DNA of 52,641 nucleotides from Ferroacidibacillus organovorans (GTDB lineage Bacteria; Bacillota; Bacilli; Alicyclobacillales; SLC66). The notes under the pieces were generated by a model. The model did not search any database. It saw only the letters and a list, made by a program, of their open reading frames with translations, and was not told the DNA's origin. Positions within the stretch are counted from its first letter, which is position 1. Each line of letters begins with the position of its first letter. Made by a program: the position numbers and the translations under genes. Shown here one piece after another: positions 42,972 to 51,215 of the stretch. The stretch spans positions 1-52,641 of the forward strand of contig NZ_LSUQ01000016.1 of NCBI RefSeq assembly GCF_001642725.1. Reading direction: 5' to 3'.

Positions 42972-44099
42972 ATGCTACGCATCATAAAACGAAGAAAAGT
43001 GCAGCCGTCACCTCTTATTCGCGCTGCCTTTCCAGGACTCGTTAGTTGCCTCGTTGCGTTTCCACTTGTATGCAGCACCCTGTCAGCACACGCCACCGCA
43101 GAGCTGTCACATGTGCCAAAACACCCATCGATCCCAGTCAATGGGATGTCCGATCAGGCGACACAAGCCATTCCCGACTGGTATCGCAGAGCATCCGCTC
43201 GCAACGGCATCCCTTGGTATCTTCTCGCAGGGCTTGATGTGTATGGCGCAACGACGACAAAAGTTCCTCCGGATGTGGTGCGACCAAAGGGCAAACCGAT
43301 CACTGTCACTGGCTATCGCTTCCCGACAACATTTTGGCAAGGACTGTTTAATCCTGTACAGAATGATGACAATCCAAAACGAATTGCCCTCTTTGAAGGA
43401 CGCGGACGCGATGGCGACAATGATCACAAGGCGCTACAAGACGATCCGTACGATCGTGTCGAAGCGATTGCCGCTTGGCTTCGCAGCGGAGGGCAAACTG
43501 AACAGGATCAAATGAACGTTTTGTGGAATACACTCAACAATCCTGCGGGTGTCGAACGCATTCTCGCTCTGTCCAATGTCTACAGAAAATTCCAGACGAC
43601 ACAACTAACCGCCAGATGTTTTCCTCTCCACAAGCGCTACAATTATTCATTTCGCGATACGTGGGGCGAAGGCAGAAGTTTTGGAGGAAGGCGAATTCAT
43701 GAGGGTACCGACCTGTTTGCAGATTACGGGACACCCGTCCTTAGCACATGCTATGGCTATGTCGAACTGATCGGTTGGAATCGATTGGGAGGATGGCGAA
43801 TCGGTTTGCGATCGGCCGACAATCAATACTTTTATTTCGCTCATCTTTCTTCTTACGCAAAACAAATCAAGCAAGGCGCGATCGTTCGGCCCGGCCAAGT
43901 GATCGGATACGTCGGCAGCAGCGGATATGGGAGACCTGGCACGTCAGGGAAGTTCCCACCCCATCTCCATTTTGGGGCGTATCGAGACACAGGAACGCGC
44001 GAGTGGGCGTTTGATCCATACCCGCTACTCAAACAGTGGGAGCGAAAACCGCAAGTGGTGATCTATCCCGAATCCAAGAAAAATAAAATCAAACACTGA
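42972..44099 (+). CDS. lytH: LytH-like L-Ala-D-Glu endopeptidase (M23 family)
   Basis: A 375-residue exported protein. An N-terminal signal or anchor (about 14-42) is followed by a 190-residue region with no named domain, then an M23 domain. RRIHEGTDLFADYGTPVLSTCYGYVELIGWNRLGGWRIGLR, YFYFAHLSSYAKQIKQGAIVRPGQVIGYVGSSGYGRPGTSGKFPPHLHFGAYRD holds the zinc ligands (His of HEGTD, the Asp following, and HLHFG). This closely matches Bacillus LytH (YunA), a sporulation endopeptidase that trims cortex peptide side chains. The ATG at 42972 follows GGGGTGG; the frame is open further upstream. In Bacillus lytH and yunB are neighbours, but here they are about 42 kb apart. Confidence 0.85.
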   Translation: MLRIIKRRKVQPSPLIRAAFPGLVSCLVAFPLVCSTLSAHATAELSHVPKHPSIPVNGMSDQATQAIPDWYRRASARNGIPWYLLAGLDVYGATTTKVPPDVVRPKGKPITVTGYRFPTTFWQGLFNPVQNDDNPKRIALFEGRGRDGDNDHKALQDDPYDRVEAIAAWLRSGGQTEQDQMNVLWNTLNNPAGVERILALSNVYRKFQTTQLTARCFPLHKRYNYSFRDTWGEGRSFGGRRIHEGTDLFADYGTPVLSTCYGYVELIGWNRLGGWRIGLRSADNQYFYFAHLSSYAKQIKQGAIVRPGQVIGYVGSSGYGRPGTSGKFPPHLHFGAYRDTGTREWAFDPYPLLKQWERKPQVVIYPESKKNKIKH

Positions 44100-44101
44100 C
44101 G

Positions 44102-44138
44102 CATGTCCGAGTAGGGTTTAAATCCCTATTCGGACATG
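44102..44138. repeat. Long hairpin between convergent lytH and pstB
   Basis: CATGTCCGAGTAGGG and CCCTATTCGGACATG form a 15-bp stem with one G-U pair and a 7-base loop. It starts three bases after the lytH stop and 16 bases before the pstB end. No clear T-run follows on either strand, but its position suggests transcript termination or protection for both genes. Confidence 0.6.
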
Positions 44139-44153
44139 TCGCATTCACCTCTT

Positions 44154-44906
44154 TTACCCGAATCGACCCGTCACATAATCTTCTGTCCGCTGATCGCGCG
44201 GTGTTGTAAAAATCTGCGTTGTAGGCCCATGCTCAACCATCTCACCCGAGAGGAAAAAAGCGGTCGTATCCGCCACTCGCGCAGCCTGCTGCATATTGTG
44301 AGTCACGATCACGATCGTATATGTTTGTTTAATCTCTTCAATCAATTCTTCAATTCTAAGCGTAGATATCGGGTCAAGCGCAGAAGCAGGTTCATCCATC
44401 AGTAGTACATCCGGCTCAATCGCGAGCGCTCGCGCAATACACAGTCGCTGCTGCTGCCCGCCTGATAGTCCTGTGCTCGACTTTTGCAAGCGATCCTTTA
44501 CTTCATCCCAGAGCGCCGCCATGCGCAACGATTTTTCAACCTGATCAGTGATCACAGAGCGTTTTGCATATCCATTTAGCCGCAATCCCACTGCCACGTT
44601 ATCGAAAATAGACAGTGTCGGGAAAGGATTCGGCCTTTGAAAGACCATCCCAATATTTCGGCGAACTGTCACCGGATCCATTTTGTAAACATCTTGCCCA
44701 TCAAGTCGAAGTTGTCCCGTCATTTTTGCACCGGGAACCGTCTCATGCATGCGATTAATGCAGCGAACAAAGGTTGACTTGCCACACCCCGAAGGCCCAA
44801 TAATCGCAGTCGCCTGATTGGCCTGCATCGTAAGCGAAACTTCATTTAAAACGCGATGAGATCCAAAGTACGCCGATACATTTTCTGCAGTTACTGTTTT
44901 CCCCAT
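44154..44906 (-). CDS. pstB: Phosphate ABC transporter ATP-binding protein
   Basis: A 250-residue ABC ATPase that energises high-affinity phosphate import with PstA/PstC. Walker [11 protein letters not shown]-loop [26 protein letters not shown] (the FQ-PNPFP run is diagnostic of PstB), signature [16 protein letters not shown], Walker [18 protein letters not shown] and the H-loop [18 protein letters not shown] are intact. AATGGAG precedes the ATG. No pstS, pstC or pstA gene is adjacent, so the partners must be elsewhere. A terminator lies just upstream. Confidence 0.92.
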   Translation of the reverse strand: MGKTVTAENVSAYFGSHRVLNEVSLTMQANQATAIIGPSGCGKSTFVRCINRMHETVPGAKMTGQLRLDGQDVYKMDPVTVRRNIGMVFQRPNPFPTLSIFDNVAVGLRLNGYAKRSVITDQVEKSLRMAALWDEVKDRLQKSSTGLSGGQQQRLCIARALAIEPDVLLMDEPASALDPISTLRIEELIEEIKQTYTIVIVTHNMQQAARVADTTAFFLSGEMVEHGPTTQIFTTPRDQRTEDYVTGRFG

Positions 44907-44924
44907 GTATGTTTCTCCATTCAG

Positions 44925-44956
44925 AAAACCCCCCATGAGCAAAAGACGAAGGGGGG
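44925..44956 (-). terminator. Terminator upstream of pstB
   Basis: On the minus strand CCCCCC and GGGGGG enclose a 16-base loop and are followed by TTTTCTG. It probably ends the transcript of the 45065-45283 gene, or acts as an attenuator in the pstB leader. Confidence 0.55.
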
Positions 44957-45064
44957 CTCCATCGTAAACGTAGCGATGGATACGCGACAAGGCTGTCCCA
45001 CTCATTTTACGAGAGGGATAGCCCTATGCGCAATGGAGCAGCGCGCCGTTTTGCTTCACTCGCA

Positions 45065-45283
45065 TCAATCTCTCATAGACGTGTCGTGTTCCGGGTGCAT
45101 AAATCGCCCCAGCATAGATTGCGTCTGTAAATCTTTGACGTCTTTTTCGTAAATCGCGCGCGTCGCGCCAGGATCGTGTTCACTCGCGTACTGATCGCCC
45201 GAGAGAATACTCGGATCAGTGTGTTCATCAAATGTTTCGAGTGGAGTCTTCCGAAACGGCGCTTCAGGCCCCTTTGACATCAT
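45065..45283 (-). CDS. Small hydrophilic protein of unknown function
   Basis: A 71- to 72-residue acidic protein, MMSKGPEAPFRKTPLETFDEHTDPSILSG, DQYASEHDPGATRAIYEKDVKDLQTQSMLGRF. No membrane segment or signal. GGGGGTGG lies just before tandem ATG codons at 45283 and 45280. No family is recognised; small charged proteins of this kind are common in the stress or spore regulons of spore formers, but nothing here shows that. Confidence 0.6.
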   Translation of the reverse strand: MMSKGPEAPFRKTPLETFDEHTDPSILSGDQYASEHDPGATRAIYEKDVKDLQTQSMLGRFMHPEHDTSMRD

Positions 45284-45385
45284 AACCACCCCCATGATTT
45301 ATTGTTAGTTTTCCCACCATCCAGAATGCATATGTAGAGGGCTTGACCGATATAGATCAACATCTGGACAAAAAGGTGTGATCGC

Positions 45386-45817
45386 GTGAACCATCCTTCT
45401 GCTCAAACGGACGAGCCGTTACAGCGCGGCCCGGAACAAATCTACAGTCGCACGACAGGCTGGATTTTTCTTCTCCTTTTTCTTGCGAGTTTTCTGCCAC
45501 TCGGATTAAAAACCTATCTCACATTGACAGGCGAGATGGCGATCATTCATCTCATTCTTGGACTCGGCGGACTCATCGCGGCGCATTCTGTAAAACGCAC
45601 ACAAACAATCTATGGAGTCGGCGCCGGCGCTTGGCTCATCGTAATCGGCGTCACAGGTAAAGGGAATCCATTTGGGCTGCCCATCGCTTCACTCCCACTT
45701 GATCACGCGCTTCACACGGTGTTAGGAATCTGGGCATTCTACGGACCGCTGCTTCATTTTCCGTGGAAACGAGTACTCAAGCGGTCACATGACGCAAAGA
45801 CAAACTCCCAAGAGTAG
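45386..45817 (+). CDS. Small integral membrane protein (about four helices)
   Basis: A 143-residue protein with a hydrophilic N-terminus and four hydrophobic segments (about 26-46, 51-67, 74-92, 107-125). The pattern of short loops, AIIHLILGLGGLIAAHS and VLGIWAFYGPLLHFPW, resembles DUF4383-type membrane proteins, but this is a weak match. GTG start after AAAAAGGTGTG. It lies 60 bases upstream of the CBS protein gene, in the same direction, and may be cotranscribed. Confidence 0.6.
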   Translation: MNHPSAQTDEPLQRGPEQIYSRTTGWIFLLLFLASFLPLGLKTYLTLTGEMAIIHLILGLGGLIAAHSVKRTQTIYGVGAGAWLIVIGVTGKGNPFGLPIASLPLDHALHTVLGIWAFYGPLLHFPWKRVLKRSHDAKTNSQE

Positions 45818-45879
45818 AGCGTGACCAGAACGCGTACACTACTTCTGTTTCAATACAAAACGAGGCAGGAGGAATGAGA

Positions 45880-46305
45880 ATGAAGGTACGGGATTTAATG
45901 ACGTCCCATGTTGTGACATGCGCGACAAACGCGACATGTGAAGATGCGGCGAAAAAAATGCGCACAGAAAAAGTCGGTTCCATCCCTGTGGTCGAGGGAA
46001 GCAAACTTGTCGGAATCATTACAGATCGCGACATTGTTGTAGAGTGTGTCGCACAAGGAAAGTCCTGCAGTGAGACGCAGGTTGCGACCATCATGACGAA
46101 AAATCCGGTCACCTGCACGCCTGAAACCGATGCGCATGAAGCCGCTCGCATGATGGCGCGAGAGCAAATCCGGCGATTGCCAGTCATCGAAAACGGCACA
46201 CTCTGTGGCGTCTGTGCATTAGGCGATTTGGCTGTGGTTGACATTCATGTCAACGAAGCGGGCGAGGCGCTTAGTGGCATCTCTGAACAGACACAGATCC
46301 ACTAA
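45880..46305 (+). CDS. CBS-domain protein
   Basis: A 141-residue protein consisting of two CBS motifs (about 8-60 and 72-125): VRDLMTSHVVTCATNATCEDAAKKM, VGSIPVVEGSKLVGIITDRDIV, then VATIMTKNPVTCTPETDAHEAARMM and IRRLPVIENGTLCGVCALGDLAV. Stand-alone CBS pairs bind adenine nucleotides and act as cytoplasmic energy or stress sensors. The ATG at 45880 lies seven bases after AGGAGG; an ATG at 45874 is too close. A terminator follows the stop. Confidence 0.9.
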   Translation: MKVRDLMTSHVVTCATNATCEDAAKKMRTEKVGSIPVVEGSKLVGIITDRDIVVECVAQGKSCSETQVATIMTKNPVTCTPETDAHEAARMMAREQIRRLPVIENGTLCGVCALGDLAVVDIHVNEAGEALSGISEQTQIH

Positions 46306-46331
46306 GTAGTTGAAGCGACATTCTATTGTGG

Positions 46332-46368
46332 CGGTACGTCCCCCCGCTTGGGTGGGCGTACCGTTTTT
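46332..46368 (+). terminator. Terminator after the CBS protein gene
   Basis: CGGTACG and CGTACCG close an imperfect GC-rich hairpin with CCC/GGG inside, followed by TTTTT. Confidence 0.9.
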
Positions 46369-46419
46369 ATTGATTCATCCGCATCGATGAAGGGTGCATC
46401 GTTCCCGCCGTGCCATCTT

Positions 46420-46447
46420 TAAAAGGCCCTCACCGCAGTGAGGGCCT
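46420..46447 (-). terminator. Terminator of the SASP gene
   Basis: On the minus strand AGGCCCTCAC, loop TGCG, GTGAGGGCCT, then TTTTAA. Perfect 10-bp stem. Confidence 0.85.
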
Positions 46448-46486
46448 CGACAAACGTATTCAATTGTCACCGGAAAGAGACCAAAA

Positions 46487-46699
46487 TTACCGACCAGCGA
46501 GTTGTTGTTCTGCAAGCGCCACGAGTTTACGGGTGATATGACCACCAATCGCGCCTGTGTCGCGGGTCGTCATTGTCCCCCAGTACCCGTCTTGCGGGGT
46601 TTGAATCCCCAACTCACCTGCAACCTCATACTTCAACTGATCGAGGGCGCGAGAAGCGCCTTTCACTAAGAGCGTGTTGGACTTTTGTCCTTGTGCCAC
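46487..46699 (-). CDS. Small acid-soluble spore protein, alpha/beta type
   Basis: A 70-residue SASP that saturates spore DNA and protects it, then serves as an amino-acid source in germination. ALDQLKYEVAGELGI contains the germination-protease site (between Glu and Leu), and GYWGTMTTRDTGAIGGHITRKLVALAEQQL is the conserved DNA-binding half. The GTG at 46699 lies eight bases after GGAGG; an in-frame GTG three codons earlier overlaps the Shine-Dalgarno. Forespore sigma-G control is expected from the family; I did not find a convincing sigma-G promoter by eye. Confidence 0.93.
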   Translation of the reverse strand: MAQGQKSNTLLVKGASRALDQLKYEVAGELGIQTPQDGYWGTMTTRDTGAIGGHITRKLVALAEQQLAGR

Positions 46700-46816
46700 G
46701 CTGACCACCTCCTTCGTGATGATAGTGTACCCGCGATCGAGTTCACTACACTGTCACTTTTTGGTGGATTGTCCTTCGCGCAACAGCCACGCATCTTTTC
46801 AATTCAATCCATTCTT

Positions 46817-47947
46817 TTAACGATCCTCTAGCTTCACAAAAGCGCGGCGCTTGATCCCGATAAAATCAGCACGCGGACGAATGAGGCGATTGTGGCGGTA
46901 TTGTTCCAAGACGTGCGCCGTCCAACCAGAAATGCGACTGACTGCAAACACAGGTGTGAAGAGATGAATCGGAATGCCCATCATGTAATACATGGAGGCA
47001 GAGTAAAAATCGACATTTGGGTTGAGTTTTTTCTTCTCACGAACAACCGATTCTACGACTTTTGAGATCTCGTAATACGTCGTATTGCCTTTGCGTTCAC
47101 CCATCTCCTGGCTCATGCGGCGAAGATGCGTCGCGCGCGGATCCTCCGTGTGATATACGCGATGGCCAAATCCCATGATCCGCCGCTTCTCTTCGAGCGC
47201 CTTTGTGATCCACGCTTCAGCGTCCTCCAAATGGCCGATCTCTTTTAACATCAGCATGACCTGCTCATTGGCGCCACCGTGTAAAGGGCCTTTTAATGTA
47301 CCGACGGCTGACGTGACTGCAGAGTACAGGTCAGACAGTGTTGCCGCAGTTACGCGCGCAGAAAACGTACTGGCATTTAATTCGTGATCAGCGTGAAGGA
47401 TGAGCGCAATGTCAAGCGCACGCGCGTCCCGTTCATCTGGCTCTACACCATTTAGCATATACAGAAAATTGCCCGCCAGACTCAAATCCTTGCGCGGTTC
47501 AATCTGCGCTTGCCCAGTCTTGTAACGCTCAATCGCAGTCACCATGGTGGGCAATTGCGAGACGAGACGAACCGCCATGCGGACACTCGCGTCATAGGAG
47601 GTATCTCCGTCATCCGGGTCAAAAAGGCCTGAGGCAGAAACGAGCGTCCTTAACATTTCCATCGCATTCCCCGTTTTGGGGAGCGTTTTCAACACCTCCA
47701 CCGCACCTTGACTGAGCGCTCGTTCGGTAGAAAGAGATAAACGAAAAGATTGCAGTTGTTCCGTTGAAGGAAGTTCGCCGTGCCACAACAAATAAATAAC
47801 TTCTTCAAACGTACTGCCGCCACCGACCAAATCGTGAATATCGTAGCCACGATAGACGAGACGGCCTTCATCCCCATCGATAAAGCAAATTTCACTGGAT
47901 GCAGCTACGACATCTTCGAGTCCTTCTGAAAACTGAGATTCAGACAT
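46817..47947 (-). CDS. citZ: Citrate synthase
   Basis: Condenses acetyl-CoA and oxaloacetate; 376 residues, the short Gram-positive type. RLVYRGYDIHDL, the histidine in GPLHGGANEQV, MGFGHRVYHTEDPRA and the Asp in NPNVDFYSASMYYMMGIP are the active-site elements. It may also accept propionyl-CoA as 2-methylcitrate synthase in some relatives. Start ATG with CGGAGGG. It is a single gene divergent from lgt, linked functionally to the PDH cluster in this window. No citC or mdh is adjacent. Confidence 0.95.
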   Translation of the reverse strand: MSESQFSEGLEDVVAASSEICFIDGDEGRLVYRGYDIHDLVGGGSTFEEVIYLLWHGELPSTEQLQSFRLSLSTERALSQGAVEVLKTLPKTGNAMEMLRTLVSASGLFDPDDGDTSYDASVRMAVRLVSQLPTMVTAIERYKTGQAQIEPRKDLSLAGNFLYMLNGVEPDERDARALDIALILHADHELNASTFSARVTAATLSDLYSAVTSAVGTLKGPLHGGANEQVMLMLKEIGHLEDAEAWITKALEEKRRIMGFGHRVYHTEDPRATHLRRMSQEMGERKGNTTYYEISKVVESVVREKKKLNPNVDFYSASMYYMMGIPIHLFTPVFAVSRISGWTAHVLEQYRHNRLIRPRADFIGIKRRAFVKLEDR

Positions 47948-48103
47948 ACGATTCCCTCCGCCGCTTCAGGTTAGGCAACCCATCGCCTACATTATACTCC
48001 TGCATCAGCAATCCACAACATGGTAATCAAGCGATTCTTCCACGAAGAAGCCTTGTCCGAAAAGATTTGGTACAATGTGGACAGTCAATCAAGGAGGTTC
48101 TCC

Positions 48104-48907
48104 ATGCACCAATATTGGTTTTTTATCGGTTCCTACCCCGTTCGCGCATACAGCACCCTCTTTTTGCTCGCGTTTCTACTCGGCCTCGGCGTGACAGTAT
48201 ACATCGCACGCGTCGAAGGAAAAAAGCATCTCGTCGATCACATCATGAACCTGGCTCCCCTGCTTTTTATCGGTGGACTGATCGGCTCGCGAATCTGGCA
48301 GGTTTTTTTCTTCGACTGGGCGTATTACAGCGTTCATCCTGGACAAATCATCGCGATCTGGCACGGTGGGCTCTCGATTCAGGGTGGGATCGTCGGAAGT
48401 TTATTAGTGGCGCTTTGGTATTTACGGCGACACAAGCTTTCATTTTGGGAACTCGCCGATTTGTTTGCGCCAGGAATCATCTTGGGACAAAGCATTGGCC
48501 GTGACGCCAACCTGATGAATGGCGATGCATTCGGCTCTCCAACAGGTGGAAACTTTGGTTTGCTCTATCCTGTAGGTACGCTCGCGCGAGCCACCTATGG
48601 AAATCGACCGCTGTGGCCCGCCGAAGTGTGGGAGGGACAGGGTGACGTCATCATCTTTGCACTCCTGTTGATCATGAAGCAGCGCAGATGGCCGCGCGGT
48701 GTCATTTTCCTCACTGAAAACTTGCTCTACAGTCTCGAACGCTTTTTGCTGGAGATTCTACGCGGAGACAGTCCACGGTTTCTATTTCACTGGGACGCAG
48801 CACAATGGACCAGTGCGCCTGTCATCTTGATCTGCATCATCCTTATGCCGTATCTCTATAAGCAGCAAAAAAAGCGAGACGCGCTAGAACTGGAACCTCT
48901 TGCCTAA
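48104..48907 (+). CDS. lgt: Prolipoprotein diacylglyceryl transferase
   Basis: A 267-residue membrane enzyme that transfers diacylglycerol to the lipobox cysteine, the first step of lipoprotein maturation needed by the two lipoproteins in this window. About seven helices are visible. HGGLSIQGGIVGSL and the catalytic GQSIGRDANLMNGDAFG block are present; the usual GRxGNFxNxE signature is altered (GRDANLMNGD), while the arginine remains. LLYSLERFLLEILRGDSPRF is the third conserved block. ATG start with CAAGGAGG; the frame is open 28 codons further upstream. Confidence 0.9.
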   Translation: MHQYWFFIGSYPVRAYSTLFLLAFLLGLGVTVYIARVEGKKHLVDHIMNLAPLLFIGGLIGSRIWQVFFFDWAYYSVHPGQIIAIWHGGLSIQGGIVGSLLVALWYLRRHKLSFWELADLFAPGIILGQSIGRDANLMNGDAFGSPTGGNFGLLYPVGTLARATYGNRPLWPAEVWEGQGDVIIFALLLIMKQRRWPRGVIFLTENLLYSLERFLLEILRGDSPRFLFHWDAAQWTSAPVILICIILMPYLYKQQKKRDALELEPLA

Positions 48908-48911
48908 GCCT

Positions 48912-48944
48912 CACGGCAGCAAGGGTTTTCCCCTTGCTGCCGTG
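48912..48944. repeat. Perfect 14-bp hairpin after lgt
   Basis: CACGGCAGCAAGGG and CCCTTGCTGCCGTG enclose the 5-base loop TTTTC. It starts five bases after the lgt stop. There is no T-run after the stem, so it is either an atypical terminator or an mRNA-stabilising structure. Confidence 0.65.
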
Positions 48945-49079
48945 CATCGTCGCGCTTCGTTCGAATGCGAGTAACAAAAATATCCTGCAAATAATCACCC
49001 CTTTTTCTCATATTCCCGCGATCGCCTGTCGACACTAGAGATACGCGATCATCGTGAATGCGCGAAAAGGGGTGGGCTT

Positions 49080-50195
49080 ATGTACATTCGATTTCTTCGG
49101 GAGGACTATGACCCTGCCACAGGTGTTCTAACCATCTCGGCGCTTCCCATTCGTCGCTCCATCACCGAAGAGTTTGCAGAGGAACTCGGCGAAACGTCGG
49201 AAGACATCGGCGACAGCGATGAACCAGATGGCATTCTAAACTATGTGACAGCGAAGCACGCGCACCATGTCAACCTGCGCAAGATTCAACTCGTCGTAGG
49301 ATCCGCACTCCTTCTCTCTATACCACTCTTTGCCCAAGGCGCCGCCTTCGCTCCGAATGCGGCGGCTGCCGTCTTTAGCGCAGGAACCCTGACGGTTTCC
49401 CACGCCGTCTATTTACGGGCAGAGCCGCGCCTTTACGGCCAGGATCGCATGCATCTGCTCAGTCCAGGCACAACCCTTACGGTGATCAATCGACCGAACG
49501 CGTCATGGTTCCATGTTCGCACACCGGATGGTCAGACAGGCTATGTCGTTTCACACCCCTACTACGTCGAGGCGCACTACGGTCCCACGCACGTGACGAC
49601 GACAGCGGCTAGTCGCGGTGCAGTACCAGGCACTGCGGTGACGGGAACGGCCGCAACAGGTTCCGCGATAACCGGTGCCACAGGGAGCCCAACTGCAAAT
49701 CCTTCGAGTTATTCAGCGCCCACGCAAATCACGACGCCAAGCACCCTGCCGACACTCCCACTCGGTGTTCATCTCGACCCAAACATCACGCCACTCGCAC
49801 CGCTTCACGCGACGTATGAGCAGAAGTTTCAGGCCGTCCTGACCATCGCACAGGACAAGCTTGGCACACCGTACATTTGGGGGCACAACGAAGATCGCGG
49901 GCAGTACGGATTTGACTGTTCGAATTTCACGGAATATGTCTATCACCACGCGCTCGGGTATCTCATGTCGACAGCGAGCCGTGTTCAAGCCACATCCGTA
50001 GGCGATCCTGTTCCGATCGGCGATATGCAGCCAGGTGATTTATTAATTTTTAACAACGGCGGACATGTCGGAATTTATATCGGGAATGGACAGATGATTC
50101 AAGAAGGCGGCGGCCTCGGCAAAGTCGGCTACTTGCGCGTTAGCCCGGGATCTTATTGGTATAATCACCTTACCGCCGTAAAACGAATGTTTTAA
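49080..50195 (+). CDS. Cell-wall hydrolase with SH3 and NlpC/P60 domains
   Basis: A 371-residue protein. The first 68 residues are cytoplasmic-looking and acidic, followed by one membrane segment (about 70-90), an SH3-like domain (about 105-163), a Thr/Ala/Gly/Pro-rich linker with AVTGTAATGSAITGATG repeats (about 175-245), and an NlpC/P60 endopeptidase domain (about 250-371). The catalytic residues Cys280 (FDCSNFTEYV), His329 (GGHVGIYIG) and Gln340 are present. It should cleave D-Glu-diaminopimelate bonds outside the cell. A long cytoplasmic N-terminus is unusual for this family and suggests interaction with a cytosolic partner. AAAAGGGGTGGG precedes the ATG. Confidence 0.87.
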   Translation: MYIRFLREDYDPATGVLTISALPIRRSITEEFAEELGETSEDIGDSDEPDGILNYVTAKHAHHVNLRKIQLVVGSALLLSIPLFAQGAAFAPNAAAAVFSAGTLTVSHAVYLRAEPRLYGQDRMHLLSPGTTLTVINRPNASWFHVRTPDGQTGYVVSHPYYVEAHYGPTHVTTTAASRGAVPGTAVTGTAATGSAITGATGSPTANPSSYSAPTQITTPSTLPTLPLGVHLDPNITPLAPLHATYEQKFQAVLTIAQDKLGTPYIWGHNEDRGQYGFDCSNFTEYVYHHALGYLMSTASRVQATSVGDPVPIGDMQPGDLLIFNNGGHVGIYIGNGQMIQEGGGLGKVGYLRVSPGSYWYNHLTAVKRMF

Positions 50196-50240
50196 CGGTG
50201 ACGAGTACCTTAAGGGATGAGCGAAGGGATTGCACAAGTG

Positions 50241-51215
50241 ATGGAATTGTATTTTTTGGGGACCGGTGCGGGCGTTCCATCCACCGAGCGAAATGTCAGT
50301 GCGCTGGCGCTGCGTTTGGACAAACCTCACGAGACGTGGTTGTTTGACTGTGGCGAAGCAACGCAGCACCAGCTGTTAAAGAGTCCGCTGAGTCCAATGA
50401 AAATTCGTCGGGTCTTCATCACCCACCTGCACGGTGATCACGTTTTTGGACTCCCAGGGTTTTTATCCAGTCGCTCTTTACAAGGTGACGCAAATCACCG
50501 CGTCACCGTCTACGGGCCAACCGGAATTGAGGAATTTCTGCGACATGCGCTTCGCCATACCTCGACGCATGTTCGCTACGGCTTTGACATCGTCGAGTTT
50601 GACCCGACTACGCTTCACACGACGCACTTGTATGAAGATGATCACATCGCGATCACATTCGCACCGCTTCGGCACGGCATACCGACGGTCGGCTTTCTCA
50701 TTCGTGAAAAAGAGCATCCCGGTGCGCTTGACGCAGAAAAACTGCGCGCACTCGGCGTCGCACCGGGACCCCAGTACGGAGAACTGAAACGCGGGATTGA
50801 CGTCACACTGGAGGACGGTCGAACGCTAAAACCAGACGATTTCCGCAAGCCAAACACACCTGGGCGACGGGTGGCCATTCTCGGCGACACCGCACCGTGT
50901 AAAGAGGCGGTGGCTCTCGCACGCGATGCAGACGTTCTCGTGCACGAGAGCACTTTTTCTGCAAGAGACGCCGCTCACGCTCATCAACACCATCACTCTA
51001 CCGCGCGCGACGCCGCGCAAACGGCGCTTGCTGCAAACGCGAAGCGATTAATCCTAACGCACATCAGCCCACGCTATCACGAGCGGGCAAACGATCCAGC
51101 CGATCTGCCGATCCAATTGTTACAGGAGGCAAGGTCAATCTTTGCGAACACGGATCTCGCCTATGACCACTTTCACGCAGTCATTCCAAGAATTGTTCCC
51201 TCAGTCTCTCATTGA
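50241..51215 (+). CDS. rnz: Ribonuclease Z
   Basis: A 324-residue MBL-fold endonuclease that matures tRNA 3' ends. MELYFLGTGAGVPSTERNVSALAL, the metal motif THLHGDHVFGLPGFL, FAPLRHGIPTVGF, ILGDTAPCKEAV, VLVHESTFSARDAAHAHQHHHSTARDAAQTA and LILTHISPRY give all signature regions. ATG at 50241 preferred over 50217, since MELYFLGTG is the usual N-terminus and AAGGGA lies ten bases upstream. The tRNA-Leu gene in this window lacks an encoded CCA, so it needs this 3' processing. The last 15 bases overlap the convergent thrC gene. Confidence 0.95.
   Translation: MELYFLGTGAGVPSTERNVSALALRLDKPHETWLFDCGEATQHQLLKSPLSPMKIRRVFITHLHGDHVFGLPGFLSSRSLQGDANHRVTVYGPTGIEEFLRHALRHTSTHVRYGFDIVEFDPTTLHTTHLYEDDHIAITFAPLRHGIPTVGFLIREKEHPGALDAEKLRALGVAPGPQYGELKRGIDVTLEDGRTLKPDDFRKPNTPGRRVAILGDTAPCKEAVALARDADVLVHESTFSARDAAHAHQHHHSTARDAAQTALAANAKRLILTHISPRYHERANDPADLPIQLLQEARSIFANTDLAYDHFHAVIPRIVPSVSH

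Noticed and set aside
44154-45060. A pst phosphate-transport operon
   Set aside because: Only pstB is present; flanking genes are a LytH endopeptidase and a small unknown protein.
46700-46800. Sigma-G promoter of the SASP gene
   Set aside because: ACACTATC resembles a -10 region, but no matching -35 at the right distance could be defended.
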